Shown piece after piece: positions 39,080 to 48,495 of a stretch of 64,000 nt of DNA. The notes under the pieces are model-generated. The model saw only the letters and a list, made by a program, of their open reading frames with translations. It was not told where the DNA came from and did not search any database. This DNA comes from Bradyrhizobium sp. Tv2a-2 (GTDB lineage Bacteria; Pseudomonadota; Alphaproteobacteria; Rhizobiales; Xanthobacteraceae), in NCBI RefSeq assembly GCF_000472425.1, contig NZ_AXAI01000003.1, forward strand, positions 374,156 through 438,155, written 5' to 3'. Both the position numbers and the translations under genes were made by a program. Numbering within the stretch: position 1 is the stretch's first letter; every line of letters begins with the position of its first letter.

Positions 39080-41833
39080 TTACAGCGAGCGCTGGATGGT
39101 CTCCACGCGGTAGCATTCGATCACGTCGCCGACACGCATGTCGTGATAGCTCTCGAACGCCATGCCGCATTCCTGGCCGGCCTGCACTTCCTTCACTTCG
39201 TCCTTGAAGCGCTTCAGTGTCGATAGCTTGCCTTCGTGCACGACGACGTTGTCGCGGATCAGACGGACATTGGCGCCGCGCTCCACGGTGCCGTCGGTGA
39301 CCCGGCAGCCCGCGACCTTGCCGACCTTGGAGATGTTGAAGATCTCCAGGATCTGCGCGTTGCCCAGCATGGTCTCGCGCAATGTCGGCGCAAGCAGGCC
39401 GCTCATGGCCTTCTTCACGTCATCCACGAGGTCGTAGATGATGTTGTAGTAGCGGATCTCAATGCCGTTGCGCTTGGCGGAGGCCGAGGCCTCCTTGTTG
39501 GCGCGCACGTTGAAGCCGATGATCGCGGCGTTGAAGCCTTCAGCCAGCGTCACGTCGGATTCGGAGATGCCGCCGACGCCCGCATGCAGGATGCGCGCGG
39601 CGACTTCGTCGGTGCCGAGCTTCTCGAGCGAGCCGAGAATGGCTTCGAGCGAGCCCTGCACGTCAGCCTTGACGATCAGCGGGAACTCCTTGCGGCCCGC
39701 GGTCTTGAGCTGCGACATCATCTGCTCGAGCGAGCCGCGCATGCCGGAGATCGAGGCGGCCGCGTTCTCGCGCTTCTGGTGCGCGCGGTAGCTCGTGATC
39801 TGGCGGGCGCGGGCTTCGTTCTCGACCACGGCGAGGCGGTCGCCGGCCTCCGGCGGGCCGTTGAAGCCGAGCACTTCCACCGGCACGGAGGGACCTGCCT
39901 CCTGAACGGTCTCGCCCTGGTCGGAGATCAGCGCGCGGACGCGACCCATCTCGGCGCCGGCCACGATGATGTCGCCGACACGCAAGGTGCCGCGCTGGAC
40001 CAGCACGGTCGCCACCGGGCCGCGGCCGCGGTCGAGCTTGGCTTCGATCACGGTGCCTTCCGCAGGACGCTCCGAGTTGGTCTTGAGGTCGAGGATTTCG
40101 GCCTGCAGCGCGATCATTTCGAGCAGGCGGTCAAGATTGGTCTTGTTCTTGGCCGAGACCTCGACATCGACGACCTCGCCGCCGAGCGATTCGACCTGCA
40201 CCTCATGCTGCAGCAGTTCGGTGCGCACGCGCTCGGGCCGGGCGTCCGGCTTGTCGATCTTGTTGATGGCGACGATGATCGGAACCCTGGCCGCCTTGGC
40301 GTGATTGATGGCTTCCACCGTCTGCGGCATGACGCCGTCATCGGCCGCGACCACCAGCACGACGATATCGGTGACCTTGGCGCCGCGCGCGCGCATCGCG
40401 GTGAACGCGGCGTGGCCGGGCGTGTCGATGAAGGTGATCTTCTTGCCGGTTTCCGGCGAGCTCACCTGATAGGCGCCGATATGCTGGGTGATGCCGCCGG
40501 CTTCGCCGGAGACGACATTGGCGTGGCGCAACGCGTCGAGCAGCGAGGTCTTGCCGTGGTCGACATGGCCCATCACGGTCACGACCGGCGAGCGCTCCTC
40601 GGTGTCGGTGGAATCGTCGACGACGTCGAACAGGCCTTCCTCGACGTCGGAGGCCGCCACGCGCTTCACGGTGTGGCCGAGCTCCTCGGCGATCAGCTGC
40701 GCAGTGTCGGCGTCGATCACGTCGGTGATCTTGTACATCGCGCCCTGCTTCATCAGCAGGCGGATGACATCGACCGCGCGCTCCGACATGCGGTTGGCGA
40801 GTTCCTGGATGGTGATGGCTTCCGGGATCGTCACCTCGCGAACCAGCTTCTCCTTTGCCTCGTTGGAGGCATGCCCCTTCAGGCGCTGGGTACGGCGGCG
40901 GAACGAGGCAATCGAGCGCTCGCGCACGTCGTCGGCATTGAGTGCCGTGACCACGGTCAGGCGGCCGCGCTGCTTCTGCGGCGAGGGCTTGTGGGTGGTT
41001 TTTGGCGCGGCAACCGGACGCATGGCGCCGCCGGGGCCGCGCCGGATCTGGCGCGGACCTTCATCCTCTTCCGCTTCAGCGGCGACGCCCGGCGCGCGCG
41101 CCGGCACAGCGGGGCGGGCAGCGCCTGGTGTTGCCCCCGGCGCACGTGCCGCTGGCGCGCGCGCGGTGGCGGGCGCTCCGGCGCGGGCCGGCGCGGGTGC
41201 GCGGGCTGTGGCGGACTGCGGCGCCGCTGCAGCGGTGGCAGCTGCGGCCGCCGGGGCCGCGCTGGCTGCAGCCGGCGCGGGGCGCGGCGCTTCACCCTCG
41301 CCAAAGCGCTTCTTGGCCTCGGTTTCCGCCTTGCGCCTGGCTTCCTCTTCGTGGCGATGGCGCTCTTCCTCGGCCTTGCGACGCGCTTCCGCAGCCTCAC
41401 GCTCGGCCTTTTCGGCGGCTTCGCGCACGGCGCGGCGCTTGGCCTCTTCCTCGGCCTGGCGGCGTTCCTCGACGTCGCGGAGCTTGGCGTCGGCGAGCGC
41501 GCTGGCGCGCGCTGCATGCTCGTCCTCGGTCAGGGTGCGCAATACCACGCCGGAGGTATTGCGCGGCTGGGATGGGTGCGAACCGTGGCCCGGGCGGCCC
41601 TGCATCGGCGGCCTGGCGGCCGGCGCGGGCTTGGGCGCGACGGGCTCAGGGGCGTGCGGGGCATCCCCTTCGCCGCCGACCCTGCGCTTGCCGCGCTTCT
41701 CCACCACGACCTGCTTGCTGCGGCCATGGGGAAAGCTCTGGCGCACGGTGCCGGTCTCGACGCGCGGCTTCAGCGTCAAGGTCTTGCTGGGCACACTCAA
41801 TTTCTTGTCGCCAGGCGTATTGTTATCAGCCAT
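39080..41833 (-). CDS. infB: translation initiation factor IF-2
   Basis: 917 aa GTPase that brings fMet-tRNA to the 30S subunit. The first ~300 residues are low-complexity: a Lys/Arg/Glu-rich coiled region ([29 protein letters not shown]) and an Ala/Pro-rich stretch. The IF2-N domain and G domain follow, with GHVDHGKTS (G1), DTPGHAAFT (G3) and NKIDKP (G4). Domains II-IV end in the fMet-binding C2 region ([26 protein letters not shown]). Fourth gene of the rimP operon, 47 bases after ylxR. Confidence 0.98.
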   Translation of the reverse strand: MADNNTPGDKKLSVPSKTLTLKPRVETGTVRQSFPHGRSKQVVVEKRGKRRVGGEGDAPHAPEPVAPKPAPAARPPMQGRPGHGSHPSQPRNTSGVVLRTLTEDEHAARASALADAKLRDVEERRQAEEEAKRRAVREAAEKAEREAAEARRKAEEERHRHEEEARRKAETEAKKRFGEGEAPRPAPAAASAAPAAAAATAAAAPQSATARAPAPARAGAPATARAPAARAPGATPGAARPAVPARAPGVAAEAEEDEGPRQIRRGPGGAMRPVAAPKTTHKPSPQKQRGRLTVVTALNADDVRERSIASFRRRTQRLKGHASNEAKEKLVREVTIPEAITIQELANRMSERAVDVIRLLMKQGAMYKITDVIDADTAQLIAEELGHTVKRVAASDVEEGLFDVVDDSTDTEERSPVVTVMGHVDHGKTSLLDALRHANVVSGEAGGITQHIGAYQVSSPETGKKITFIDTPGHAAFTAMRARGAKVTDIVVLVVAADDGVMPQTVEAINHAKAARVPIIVAINKIDKPDARPERVRTELLQHEVQVESLGGEVVDVEVSAKNKTNLDRLLEMIALQAEILDLKTNSERPAEGTVIEAKLDRGRGPVATVLVQRGTLRVGDIIVAGAEMGRVRALISDQGETVQEAGPSVPVEVLGFNGPPEAGDRLAVVENEARARQITSYRAHQKRENAAASISGMRGSLEQMMSQLKTAGRKEFPLIVKADVQGSLEAILGSLEKLGTDEVAARILHAGVGGISESDVTLAEGFNAAIIGFNVRANKEASASAKRNGIEIRYYNIIYDLVDDVKKAMSGLLAPTLRETMLGNAQILEIFNISKVGKVAGCRVTDGTVERGANVRLIRDNVVVHEGKLSTLKRFKDEVKEVQAGQECGMAFESYHDMRVGDVIECYRVETIQRSL

Positions 41834-41880
41834 TCAGTCGTCCCAATCTGTTCCTCAAGGTGCGCTCGGCGCACCGTCTA

Positions 41881-42633
41881 TTATTGCAAGTCGTCACCGT
41901 CTCGCGAGAGCGACGTTGAATGCGGTTTCGAATTCCTGGCACCGATTCCGGCAGTCTTGTCCGCGTCGGCCATCCGGTATCGGACCAAGGTCTGGCTGCG
42001 CGACAGGAAAGTCTTGCTCGCCGGGCCCGCGAGCAGCGCTGCATGTATCACATTTGACCGGGTTAGTGCCAAATCCAATTCTGCTGAAGTTAAGACGGTG
42101 ATGACGGGAATCTGCATGGATCCCCCCGGGATCTCGATATTCTGCCCGCTATTTTGACCCAACAGGGCGTCCAATTTGCGGATTCCGTCCTCCGCCCCGT
42201 CGCTGGCATGGATCAGTGCCTGAACCGTGTTCCGGGAGCCACGCTGCTTCAGGGCCGCCTCGACCTTGCTGAACCCGGCCACAACCTGACCGGCCTTGGC
42301 GGCCACGCCTAAGGCATCGGTCGTGCTGCGGACAAGGAGAGCTTCAGTGTCGGCGGCAAGGCTCGGCGAGACCCGAAGGTCGCGCTTGAATCCTCTGGAA
42401 AAATGGTGACGGCGGACGGCTTCCGCAACCGCCTGCCGCGAGGCGGTGACCCACAGGCCACGGCCCGGCAATTTGCGCTTGAGATCGGCGATCACCTCGC
42501 CGGTGGGCGCCACGACGAAGCGGATCAGTTCCTCGATGGGGCGCACCTCGCGGCTGACCGCGCACATCCGCCTGGTCGCGGACTTTTCGGTCCGCGGTCC
42601 AAGGTCGAGTTCGGGGTCAACAGCAGCGAGCAT
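41881..42633 (-). CDS. ylxR: YlxR/DUF448 RNA-binding protein with L7Ae-like C-terminal domain
   Basis: 250 aa from ATG 42633; an earlier in-frame start would overlap nusA. The N-terminal YlxR domain contains RRMCAVSREVRPIEELIRFVVAPTGEVIADLKRKLPGRGLWV. A second domain (DALGVAAKAGQVVAGFSKVEAAL...VQALIHASDGAEDG) resembles ribosomal protein L7Ae/YlxQ, so two proteins that are separate in Firmicutes are joined here. It lies between nusA and infB, as is general for this operon. The function is RNA-related but not defined in this group. Confidence 0.9.
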   Translation of the reverse strand: MLAAVDPELDLGPRTEKSATRRMCAVSREVRPIEELIRFVVAPTGEVIADLKRKLPGRGLWVTASRQAVAEAVRRHHFSRGFKRDLRVSPSLAADTEALLVRSTTDALGVAAKAGQVVAGFSKVEAALKQRGSRNTVQALIHASDGAEDGIRKLDALLGQNSGQNIEIPGGSMQIPVITVLTSAELDLALTRSNVIHAALLAGPASKTFLSRSQTLVRYRMADADKTAGIGARNSKPHSTSLSRDGDDLQ

Positions 42634-42655
42634 GCGTGGGCCATCTCCCTGATGC

Positions 42656-44266
42656 CTATGCGCTTGGCGCGTCGGCGGTCTCGGCCGGCTCGCTCGGCTT
42701 GGCAAGATCGGCCTCGCTGATCCAGCCGGCCTTGACGCGCGCCTGCATGATCAGCTGTTCCGCATCATCCCGGGAGATCTCGATGCCGTCGAGCGCGCCG
42801 GCATGCTTGGTCGGCTCGCTGCCTTCCTTGCGCTCGGTCCAGCCGACCAGATCGTCGGTGGCGCAGCCTGCGAGATCGTCGACGGTCTTGATGTCGTTCT
42901 CGCCGAGTTTCACCAGCATCTTGGAGGTCACGCCCGGTACGGTCGTGAGTGCGTCCTCGACGCCCAGCTCCTTGCGCTTGGCCTCGAGCTCGGCCTCCTG
43001 CTGCTCCAGATATTCCTTGGCGCGGTTCTGCAGCTCGGTCGCGGTCTCCTCGTCGAAGCCCTCGATGCCGGCGAGGTCCTTGACGTCGACCAGCGCGAGT
43101 TCCTCGACCGAGGTGAAGCCTTCGGAGGCAAGCAGCTGGCCCACCACCTCGTCGACATTGAGCGATTCCATGAACACGCGGGTGGAGTTCTCGAAATCGG
43201 CCTGGCGGCGCTCCGATTCCTCCTGCTCGGTCAGGATGTCGATGTCCCAGCCGGTGAGCTGCGAGGCGAGGCGCACATTCTGGCCGCGCCGGCCGATCGC
43301 CAGTGACAGCTGGTTGTTGGTGTCGGGCACCACGACCTCGATGCGCTCGCGATCCTCGTCGATCACGACCTTGGCGACTTCCGCCGGCGCCAGCGCGTTG
43401 ACCACGAAGGTCGCGATGTCGGGCGACCAGGGAATGATGTCGATCTTCTCGCCCTGCAGCTCGTTGACCACGGCCTGCACGCGCGAGCCGCGCATGCCGA
43501 CGCAGGCGCCGACCGGATCGACCGAGGAATCCCGCGAAATCACGCCGATCTTGGCGCGCGAGCCGGGATCGCGGGCGACCGCCTTGATCTCGACGATGCC
43601 GTCATAGATTTCCGGCACTTCCTGCGCGAACAGCTTCGCCATGAACTGCGGATGGGTGCGGGAGAGGAAGATCTGCGGGCCGCGGGTCTCGCGCCGCACG
43701 TCGAAGATATAGGCGCGGACGCGGTCGCCGTTGCGGAACACCTCGCGCGGCAGCATCTCGTCGCGGCGGATGATGGCTTCGCCACGGCCCAGATCGACGA
43801 TCACGCTGCCATATTCGACGCGCTTGACGATGCCGTTGACGATGTCGCCGATGCGGTCCTTGAACTCCTGGTACTGCCGGTCACGCTCGGCCTCGCGCAC
43901 CTTCTGCACGATCACCTGCTTGGCCGACTGCGCGGCGATGCGGCCATATTCCAGCGGCGGCAGCGTGTCGGCGATGGTGTCGCCGATCTGCGCGCCCGGA
44001 TTGGCGCGCCGCGCATCCTCGAGCGAAATCTGGTTGGAGGAGTTCTCGACCTTTTCGACGACGAGCATGTGGCGCGACAGGCGCAGCTCGCCCTTCTTCG
44101 GATCGATCTCGGCATGGACGTCGGTCTCGCTGCCGTAACGGGCGCGGGCGGCCTTGGCGATGGCGTCTTCCATCGCGGAGATCACGATGCCGCGGTCGAT
44201 CGATTTCTCGCGCGCCACCGCGTCTGCGATCTGCAGCAGTTCTAATCGGTTGGCACTGACTGCCAT
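42656..44266 (-). CDS. nusA: transcription termination/antitermination factor NusA
   Basis: 536 aa. The N-terminal RNA-polymerase-binding domain is followed by S1 (GDIVNGIVKRVEYGSVIVDLGRGEAIIRRDEM) and two KH domains (VGACVGMRGSRVQAVVNELQGEKIDIIPW; LSLAIGRRGQNVRLASQLTGWDIDIL). Two helix-hairpin-helix-type repeats follow (TSVEELALVDVKDLAGIEGFDE and IKTVDDLAGCATDDLVGWTERK), ending in an acidic C-terminal segment. It controls pausing, termination and rRNA antitermination. Starts 3 bases after rimP ends. Confidence 0.98.
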   Translation of the reverse strand: MAVSANRLELLQIADAVAREKSIDRGIVISAMEDAIAKAARARYGSETDVHAEIDPKKGELRLSRHMLVVEKVENSSNQISLEDARRANPGAQIGDTIADTLPPLEYGRIAAQSAKQVIVQKVREAERDRQYQEFKDRIGDIVNGIVKRVEYGSVIVDLGRGEAIIRRDEMLPREVFRNGDRVRAYIFDVRRETRGPQIFLSRTHPQFMAKLFAQEVPEIYDGIVEIKAVARDPGSRAKIGVISRDSSVDPVGACVGMRGSRVQAVVNELQGEKIDIIPWSPDIATFVVNALAPAEVAKVVIDEDRERIEVVVPDTNNQLSLAIGRRGQNVRLASQLTGWDIDILTEQEESERRQADFENSTRVFMESLNVDEVVGQLLASEGFTSVEELALVDVKDLAGIEGFDEETATELQNRAKEYLEQQEAELEAKRKELGVEDALTTVPGVTSKMLVKLGENDIKTVDDLAGCATDDLVGWTERKEGSEPTKHAGALDGIEISRDDAEQLIMQARVKAGWISEADLAKPSEPAETADAPSA

Positions 44267-44269
44267 GGC

Positions 44270-45022
44270 TCAATCTCCTCTATCAGGATCGGTTTCGCCT
44301 CTGCGCGCGCTTGTCCCGGCGAGGCGGTGTTTCTTCGTATTCGTCGGCGCCGGCTTGCTCTTTGGTTTCGGCGCAATCGTCCTGGTCTGTCTCTTGGCGT
44401 GCGCGGGGGCCGGAGGCTCAAGCCCGAGGTCACGCTTCAGCTCGCGTTCGGCAGCCTTGCCGCGACGCATGGATTCGGCGATCAACTCGTCGGTCAGCAC
44501 GAGCTTCGCTTCCGCGATGTCTTCCATGGTCAACAGCACATCGGCATCTTCGCCTTCCGGCGCGTCATCCCGATGCAGTCTTACGCGATCGCCGTCGACG
44601 CCTTCTATCGTGCCGCGGAATCTCTTGCGGCCCTCATGGGCGACCGCCATTTCGATCTTAGCAAGATGGCCGCGGGAACGCTCGAAATCCGAACGGCGCA
44701 CCAGCGGCCGGTCGATCCCGGGCGAGGAAATTTCCAGCCGGTAGGCACGATCGATGGGGTCGGCGACGTCGAGCACCGGCGACAGGGCCTTGGAAACCGC
44801 CTCGCAATCCTCGATCTGCATCGAGCCGTCAGGCCGTTCCGCCATGATCTGGACGGTGCAGCCGGCCTCGCCGGTAATTCTGATCCGCACCAGCCGGTAA
44901 CCCATGCCCTGCAGGACCGGGCCCGCCACCGCCGCGACCCGCGCCGCCACGCCCGGCTCGACCACCAGGCGCGGTTCGGCCAGCAGGTCAGCATCCGTCA
45001 TCGGAGCGGTCGGATCGGTCAT
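44270..45022 (-). CDS. rimP: ribosome maturation factor RimP, with long basic C-terminal tail
   Basis: 250 aa from ATG 45022 (an upstream TTG extends the frame by four codons). [59 protein letters not shown] and the C-terminal SH3-like domain match RimP, which helps S12 assemble into the 30S subunit. The last ~60 residues are Lys/Arg/Pro-rich and absent from the 150-aa E. coli protein. First gene of the operon; a terminator lies 139 bases upstream in its leader. Confidence 0.95.
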   Translation of the reverse strand: MTDPTAPMTDADLLAEPRLVVEPGVAARVAAVAGPVLQGMGYRLVRIRITGEAGCTVQIMAERPDGSMQIEDCEAVSKALSPVLDVADPIDRAYRLEISSPGIDRPLVRRSDFERSRGHLAKIEMAVAHEGRKRFRGTIEGVDGDRVRLHRDDAPEGEDADVLLTMEDIAEAKLVLTDELIAESMRRGKAAERELKRDLGLEPPAPAHAKRQTRTIAPKPKSKPAPTNTKKHRLAGTSARRGETDPDRGD

Positions 45023-45524
45023 ATCCAGTGTCAAGACAGGTTGAACGTGCGACAGGTCTATTCTGCTTTCAGGTGGGGTGGATCCAAGCTCGCCGGAAGT
45101 CCGCCCGATGGCATTAACCCGAACCTGCCGGCGATCATCCGCTGGCCTGCTTCGGGTAATAAAAAAGAGCGGGTCCCGGGGGGCCCACTCTCAATACGCG
45201 TTTCGTATGAGAACTGTAAGTTGCCGCCGATATAGCGTTTTTCCTCTCCCCCCACAAGAGGAACCAGCTCTCATCGGGCCGATTTTGAGGCCCCTCAAAT
45301 GCCCAAGAGCCGGCCTAAACCGCGATCGGTTCAGGTTGAGCCGTCACCGCGCCTTCGGTTTCCGATGGAACATGACCTTCCGGAAGACCGCCGCACAATT
45401 TTCCCGGATCACGCTCTAACCGTTCGTTCACCAAGCCGGCCTAAATTGGCAAGAGCGTCCGTTGCCTGCTTTTTTTCGAGGGGCGCGTCGTCACGTGGGG
45501 GCGGTTGCGCATGGGGCAGGTTTG
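45023..45524. other. 502-base leader / promoter region between rimP and the DUF2336 gene
   Basis: This is the largest non-coding gap of the window. On the minus strand it contains an intrinsic terminator at 45161-45190, upstream of rimP, so a short transcript may arise between about 45200 and 45500. A 65-codon frame at 45058-45255 crosses the terminator and has no coding character. No metY-type tRNA gene, as found before rimP in E. coli, is present. Confidence 0.6.
45161..45190 (-). terminator. intrinsic terminator in the rimP leader (possible attenuator)
   Basis: On the minus strand, GAGTGGG pairs with CCCGCTC (one G-T pair) across a C/G-rich loop and is followed directly by TTTTTTATT. It points toward rimP and lies 139 bases before its ATG, with no gene on that strand upstream for over 2.5 kb. 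Confidence 0.8.
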
Positions 45525-46607
45525 ATGACGGCGGCCGCGTCGCTGATCCCCGGGCTTGACAAGATCATACGCCACAGCGATCCCGCGCGCCGTCGCGAGG
45601 CCGCGCGGCGAATTTCGCAACTGTTCTTCGAGGACGCCGCGAAGCTGCGTGCGGGCCATGTTGCGCTGTTCGACGACATCCTGGTCGACCTCGTCCCTTA
45701 CGTTGAAACGGTGGCGCGGGCCGAGCTCGCCGAGCGCTTCTCGCAGCTCGCCAACGCACCGCGTGCACTGATCGGCCAGCTTGCGCGCGAGAACGAGATT
45801 CTGGTGGCCGGGCCCGTGCTGCGCCGCTCGCCCGTGCTCGACGACGAGGTGCTGCTCGAGGTGGCGCGGCTGAAAGGACAGGGCCATTTGCTTGCAATGG
45901 CCGAGCGCAGCACGCTCTCGACCGGCCTCACCGATGTCATGGTCCGGCGCGGCGACCGTGAGGTGGTGCGCCGCACGGCGGGCAATCCAGGCGCGGCATT
46001 TTCCGTGATCGGCTATCAGGCGCTGATCAAGCGCGCCACGCAGGACGGCGTGCTGACGCTCACGGTCGGTCAGCGCAGCGATCTGTCGGATGCACATCTG
46101 AAGGAGCTCATGGGCGGATCGCTTGAGGTGATCCGCCGCCGCCTGTTCGACCTCGTCAAGCCCGAGCGTCAGGCCGCGATCAATCGCGTCATCGGCGACA
46201 TCACTGGCGTCCCGGAGACGTTCGAAAGCAAGCGCAACTTCGTCCCCGCACAGCGCGCCATCCTTGCTCTGCACAAAACCGGCGATCTCAACGAGGCCGC
46301 GCTACTCGGCTTTGCCAAGAGTTTCTCGTATGAAGAGTCGATCGCCGCACTGGCTGCGATGTCGCGGATCGGCATTGCAACGCTTGACCGGCTGATCTCG
46401 GGCGATCGCCATGATCCGATCCTGATCGTCGGCAAGTTCATCGGGCTCGAATGGGCGACCGTCCGCGCTCTGGTGCTGCTCCGGCTCGGTCTCAACCGTG
46501 TGCCGGCGCCGGCCGATATCGAAACCGTGCGGGTCAATTATGCGCGCCTGATGCCGGCCACCGCCGAGCGCGTAGTGAGCTTCTGGAAGACGCGCCAGTC
46601 GGGTTAG
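45525..46607 (+). CDS. DUF2336 domain-containing protein
   Basis: 360 aa from ATG 45525 (an upstream in-frame ATG at 45462 adds 21 unconserved residues). It is all-helical, with HEAT-like repeats: REAARRISQLFFEDAAKLRAGHVALFDDILVDLV..., ARAELAERFSQLANAPRALIGQLARENEILVAGPVL. The conserved C-terminal part is KTGDLNEAALLGFAKSFSYEESIAALAAMSRIGIATLDRLI. DUF2336 proteins are confined mostly to Alphaproteobacteria and have no established biochemical role; no membrane segment or signal peptide is seen. Divergent from the rimP operon. Confidence 0.85.
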   Translation: MTAAASLIPGLDKIIRHSDPARRREAARRISQLFFEDAAKLRAGHVALFDDILVDLVPYVETVARAELAERFSQLANAPRALIGQLARENEILVAGPVLRRSPVLDDEVLLEVARLKGQGHLLAMAERSTLSTGLTDVMVRRGDREVVRRTAGNPGAAFSVIGYQALIKRATQDGVLTLTVGQRSDLSDAHLKELMGGSLEVIRRRLFDLVKPERQAAINRVIGDITGVPETFESKRNFVPAQRAILALHKTGDLNEAALLGFAKSFSYEESIAALAAMSRIGIATLDRLISGDRHDPILIVGKFIGLEWATVRALVLLRLGLNRVPAPADIETVRVNYARLMPATAERVVSFWKTRQSG

Positions 46608-46712
46608 AGCGTTTTCGAGCGAAGTGGACACCGGTTCGCGTGAAGAAAACGCGTCAAAACAAGAATCCGGAGCTTCGGTTCTGATTCAATCAGAACCGGA
46701 AATGCTCTAGCG
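46605..46712. repeat. TAGAGCGTTTTCGAGCGAAGTGG dispersed repeat unit
   Basis: It begins TTAGAGCGTTTTCGAGCG, overlapping the DUF2336 stop, continues through GGTTCGCGTGAAGAAAACGCGTC, and ends TCAGAACCGGAAATGCTCTAG. Internal pairs CGTTTTC/GAAAACG, AGAGC/GCTCT and GGTTCTGATT/AATCAGAACC make nested hairpins. The sequence type is frequent between genes in Bradyrhizobium. Confidence 0.85.
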
Positions 46713-46782
46713 CTTCCCAAGGTCGGAGACCTCGCGCTATGTTTTGCCTCAAGGCGCGCAAAAGCGCCATTGGGGAGTGGAA

Positions 46783-47625
46783 ATGTTGACCGAAGATGAC
46801 ATCAAGGCGCATCTCGCGCGCATCCGCGACGATGGCTACACCGTGATCGAGCAGGCGGCCTCGATTGATCTGGTCGAGGGGCTGAAGCGGACGCTGGAGC
46901 GCATCGAGCGCGAGCACGATCTGGGTTACGCCAAGACCTCGTTCGAGGGTTTCAAGACCGTCCGCATCAACAATCTCCTGACCTATGACGATCTGTTCTG
47001 GGAGGTGCCGCTGCACGAGAACGTGCTGCCCGTGGTCGAAGGCATGCTCGACAGGGAGTGCCTGTTGTCATCGTTCTGCTCGCTGGTGCTCGGACCGGGC
47101 CAGGAGGCGCAGCCGATCCATGAGGACACTCAGCTCATTCCGCTGCCGCGGCCGCATATCCCGATCACGGTCAATGCGATCTGGGCGCTGTCGGATTTCA
47201 CCGAGAAAAATGGCGCGACGCGGATCGTTCCCGGCAGCCACAAATATGATTCGTCGCCGGACTACGGCAGACACTATGAGACGGTGACGGCGACCATGCC
47301 GGCTGGCAGCGTGATGCTGTTCGACAGTGCGCTGTGGCATGGCGGCGGCGCCAATGTCAGCGAGGCCAGGCGCTTCGCCTTCTCCTGCGCCTATTGCTGG
47401 GGCTGGATGCGCCAGCAGGAGAATCTGCAACTCGGCATTCCCCGCGAGACCGCGGCGCGCTTTCCGCGGCGCCTGCAGGAACTGTGCGGCTACAGCGTCT
47501 ACAAGGGGCAGTTCGGCCACATCGACAATCGCGACCCGATCGAGCTTTTGGGGCGCGAGCGCGGCAAGCGCATGGTCTGGGAAGCGACCGATGCGAAGAA
47601 GGCGCGGATGGCGGCGGAGCGATAG
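46783..47625 (+). CDS. phytanoyl-CoA dioxygenase (PhyH) family protein
   Basis: 280 aa from ATG 46783 behind GGGGAG. It is an Fe(II)/2-oxoglutarate-dependent oxygenase fold: the iron ligands are His and Asp of QPIHEDTQ and His of ALWHGGGANVSEARRF, where the following Arg can bind 2-oxoglutarate. WALSDFTEKNGATRIVPGSHKYD is the typical family segment. Bacterial members hydroxylate varied small molecules, from ectoine to halogenated or lipid substrates; no biosynthetic neighbours indicate which. It is flanked on both sides by dispersed repeats. Confidence 0.88.
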   Translation: MLTEDDIKAHLARIRDDGYTVIEQAASIDLVEGLKRTLERIEREHDLGYAKTSFEGFKTVRINNLLTYDDLFWEVPLHENVLPVVEGMLDRECLLSSFCSLVLGPGQEAQPIHEDTQLIPLPRPHIPITVNAIWALSDFTEKNGATRIVPGSHKYDSSPDYGRHYETVTATMPAGSVMLFDSALWHGGGANVSEARRFAFSCAYCWGWMRQQENLQLGIPRETAARFPRRLQELCGYSVYKGQFGHIDNRDPIELLGRERGKRMVWEATDAKKARMAAER

Positions 47626-47646
47626 TTCTTTCCGTTATGGCGCGCT

Positions 47647-47727
47647 GTCATTCCGGGATGGTCCGAAGGACCAGACCCGGAATCTCGAGATCTCGGGTTT
47701 GATGCTTCGCATCGCCCCGGAATGACG
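47647..47727. repeat. CCCGGAATG-family palindrome between convergent PhyH and trmB genes
   Basis: The outer arms GTCATTCCGGGATGGTCCG and ATCGCCCCGGAATGACGG surround an inner CCCGGAATCTCGAGATCTCGGG pair. It is likely to function as, or to hold, the transcript ends of both genes. Confidence 0.85.
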
Positions 47728-47763
47728 GCGGGCCAATGGTGTAGATGCTCCAATTGCGACGAG

Positions 47764-48495
47764 TCACACCCGCCGAAACCGCAAATATGTCGCCTTGCGG
47801 CCCTCGCGCTCGGCCTTCTGGCCGTAGCGTGTTTTCGTAAAGCCTGCCCACGGCAGGCGCCAGTCGTCGGCATGCTCCGCGATCCATTCGAAGTCGGGCG
47901 AGCGCAACATATGCGCCAGCGTCCAGTTGGCGTAATCGTCGATGTCGCTGGCAAAGCGAAACTCGCCGCCGGCTTTCACCACACGCGCCATCGCGGCAAT
48001 CGTCGCGTCCTGAACAAAGCGCCGCTTCCAGTGCCGGCGCTTGGGCCAGGGATCGGGATGGATCAGGTCGATCCGCGCCAATGATTGCGGCGGCAGCCAG
48101 GCGAGCAGCTCGGCCGCATCGCCTGCGAGCAGGCGGATGTTGCCGATGTTGTGAGCCTCGATCTGGGTCAGGATCTTGGCCATGCCGTTGACATAGGGCT
48201 CGCAGCCGATGAAGCCCGTGTCGGGAAATGTCATGGCTTCGGCCACCAGGTGCTCGCCGCCGCCGAAGCCGATCTCGAGCCGCAAGGCGCTCCGCGCGGA
48301 ATCGAACAGTTCAGCGACATCAGGCGGCGGGCCTGCGATGTTCAGCGCCAAATGCGGCAGCAGATGCTCAATCAGGTCGGCTTGGTGGGCGCGCAGCTTG
48401 TGCCCCTTGCGACGGCCGAAAAACGAGCCCGCCTGACGCGCGCCCTCGCTGGCGGAGGACGTGCGCTGCTCACTGTCGTGTTCTGCCGCGCTCAT
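47764..48495 (-). CDS. trmB: tRNA (guanine-N7-)-methyltransferase
   Basis: 243 aa. It makes m7G46 in the variable loop of tRNA. LRLEIGFGGGEHLVAEA is the SAM site, GCEPYVNGMAKIL follows, and IDLIHPDPWPKRRHWKRRFVQ is the catalytic block with the conserved Asp. About 45 N-terminal residues precede the core. The ATG overlaps the end of the M20 peptidase gene as ATGA. Confidence 0.96.
   Translation of the reverse strand: MSAAEHDSEQRTSSASEGARQAGSFFGRRKGHKLRAHQADLIEHLLPHLALNIAGPPPDVAELFDSARSALRLEIGFGGGEHLVAEAMTFPDTGFIGCEPYVNGMAKILTQIEAHNIGNIRLLAGDAAELLAWLPPQSLARIDLIHPDPWPKRRHWKRRFVQDATIAAMARVVKAGGEFRFASDIDDYANWTLAHMLRSPDFEWIAEHADDWRLPWAGFTKTRYGQKAEREGRKATYLRFRRV

Noticed and set aside
39236..42157. 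973-codon open frame antisense to infB
   Set aside because: Low-complexity Ala/Arg/Gly translation mirrors the IF-2 gene and covers its conserved GTPase domain in antisense.
45058..45255. 65-codon minus-strand frame in the rimP leader
   Set aside because: It crosses the intrinsic terminator, lacks a ribosome-binding site and has no recognisable sequence character.
45023..45524. tRNA (metY-like) gene upstream of rimP, as in E. coli
   Set aside because: No T-arm GGTTCRANNCC-type box or acceptor stem pair was found.
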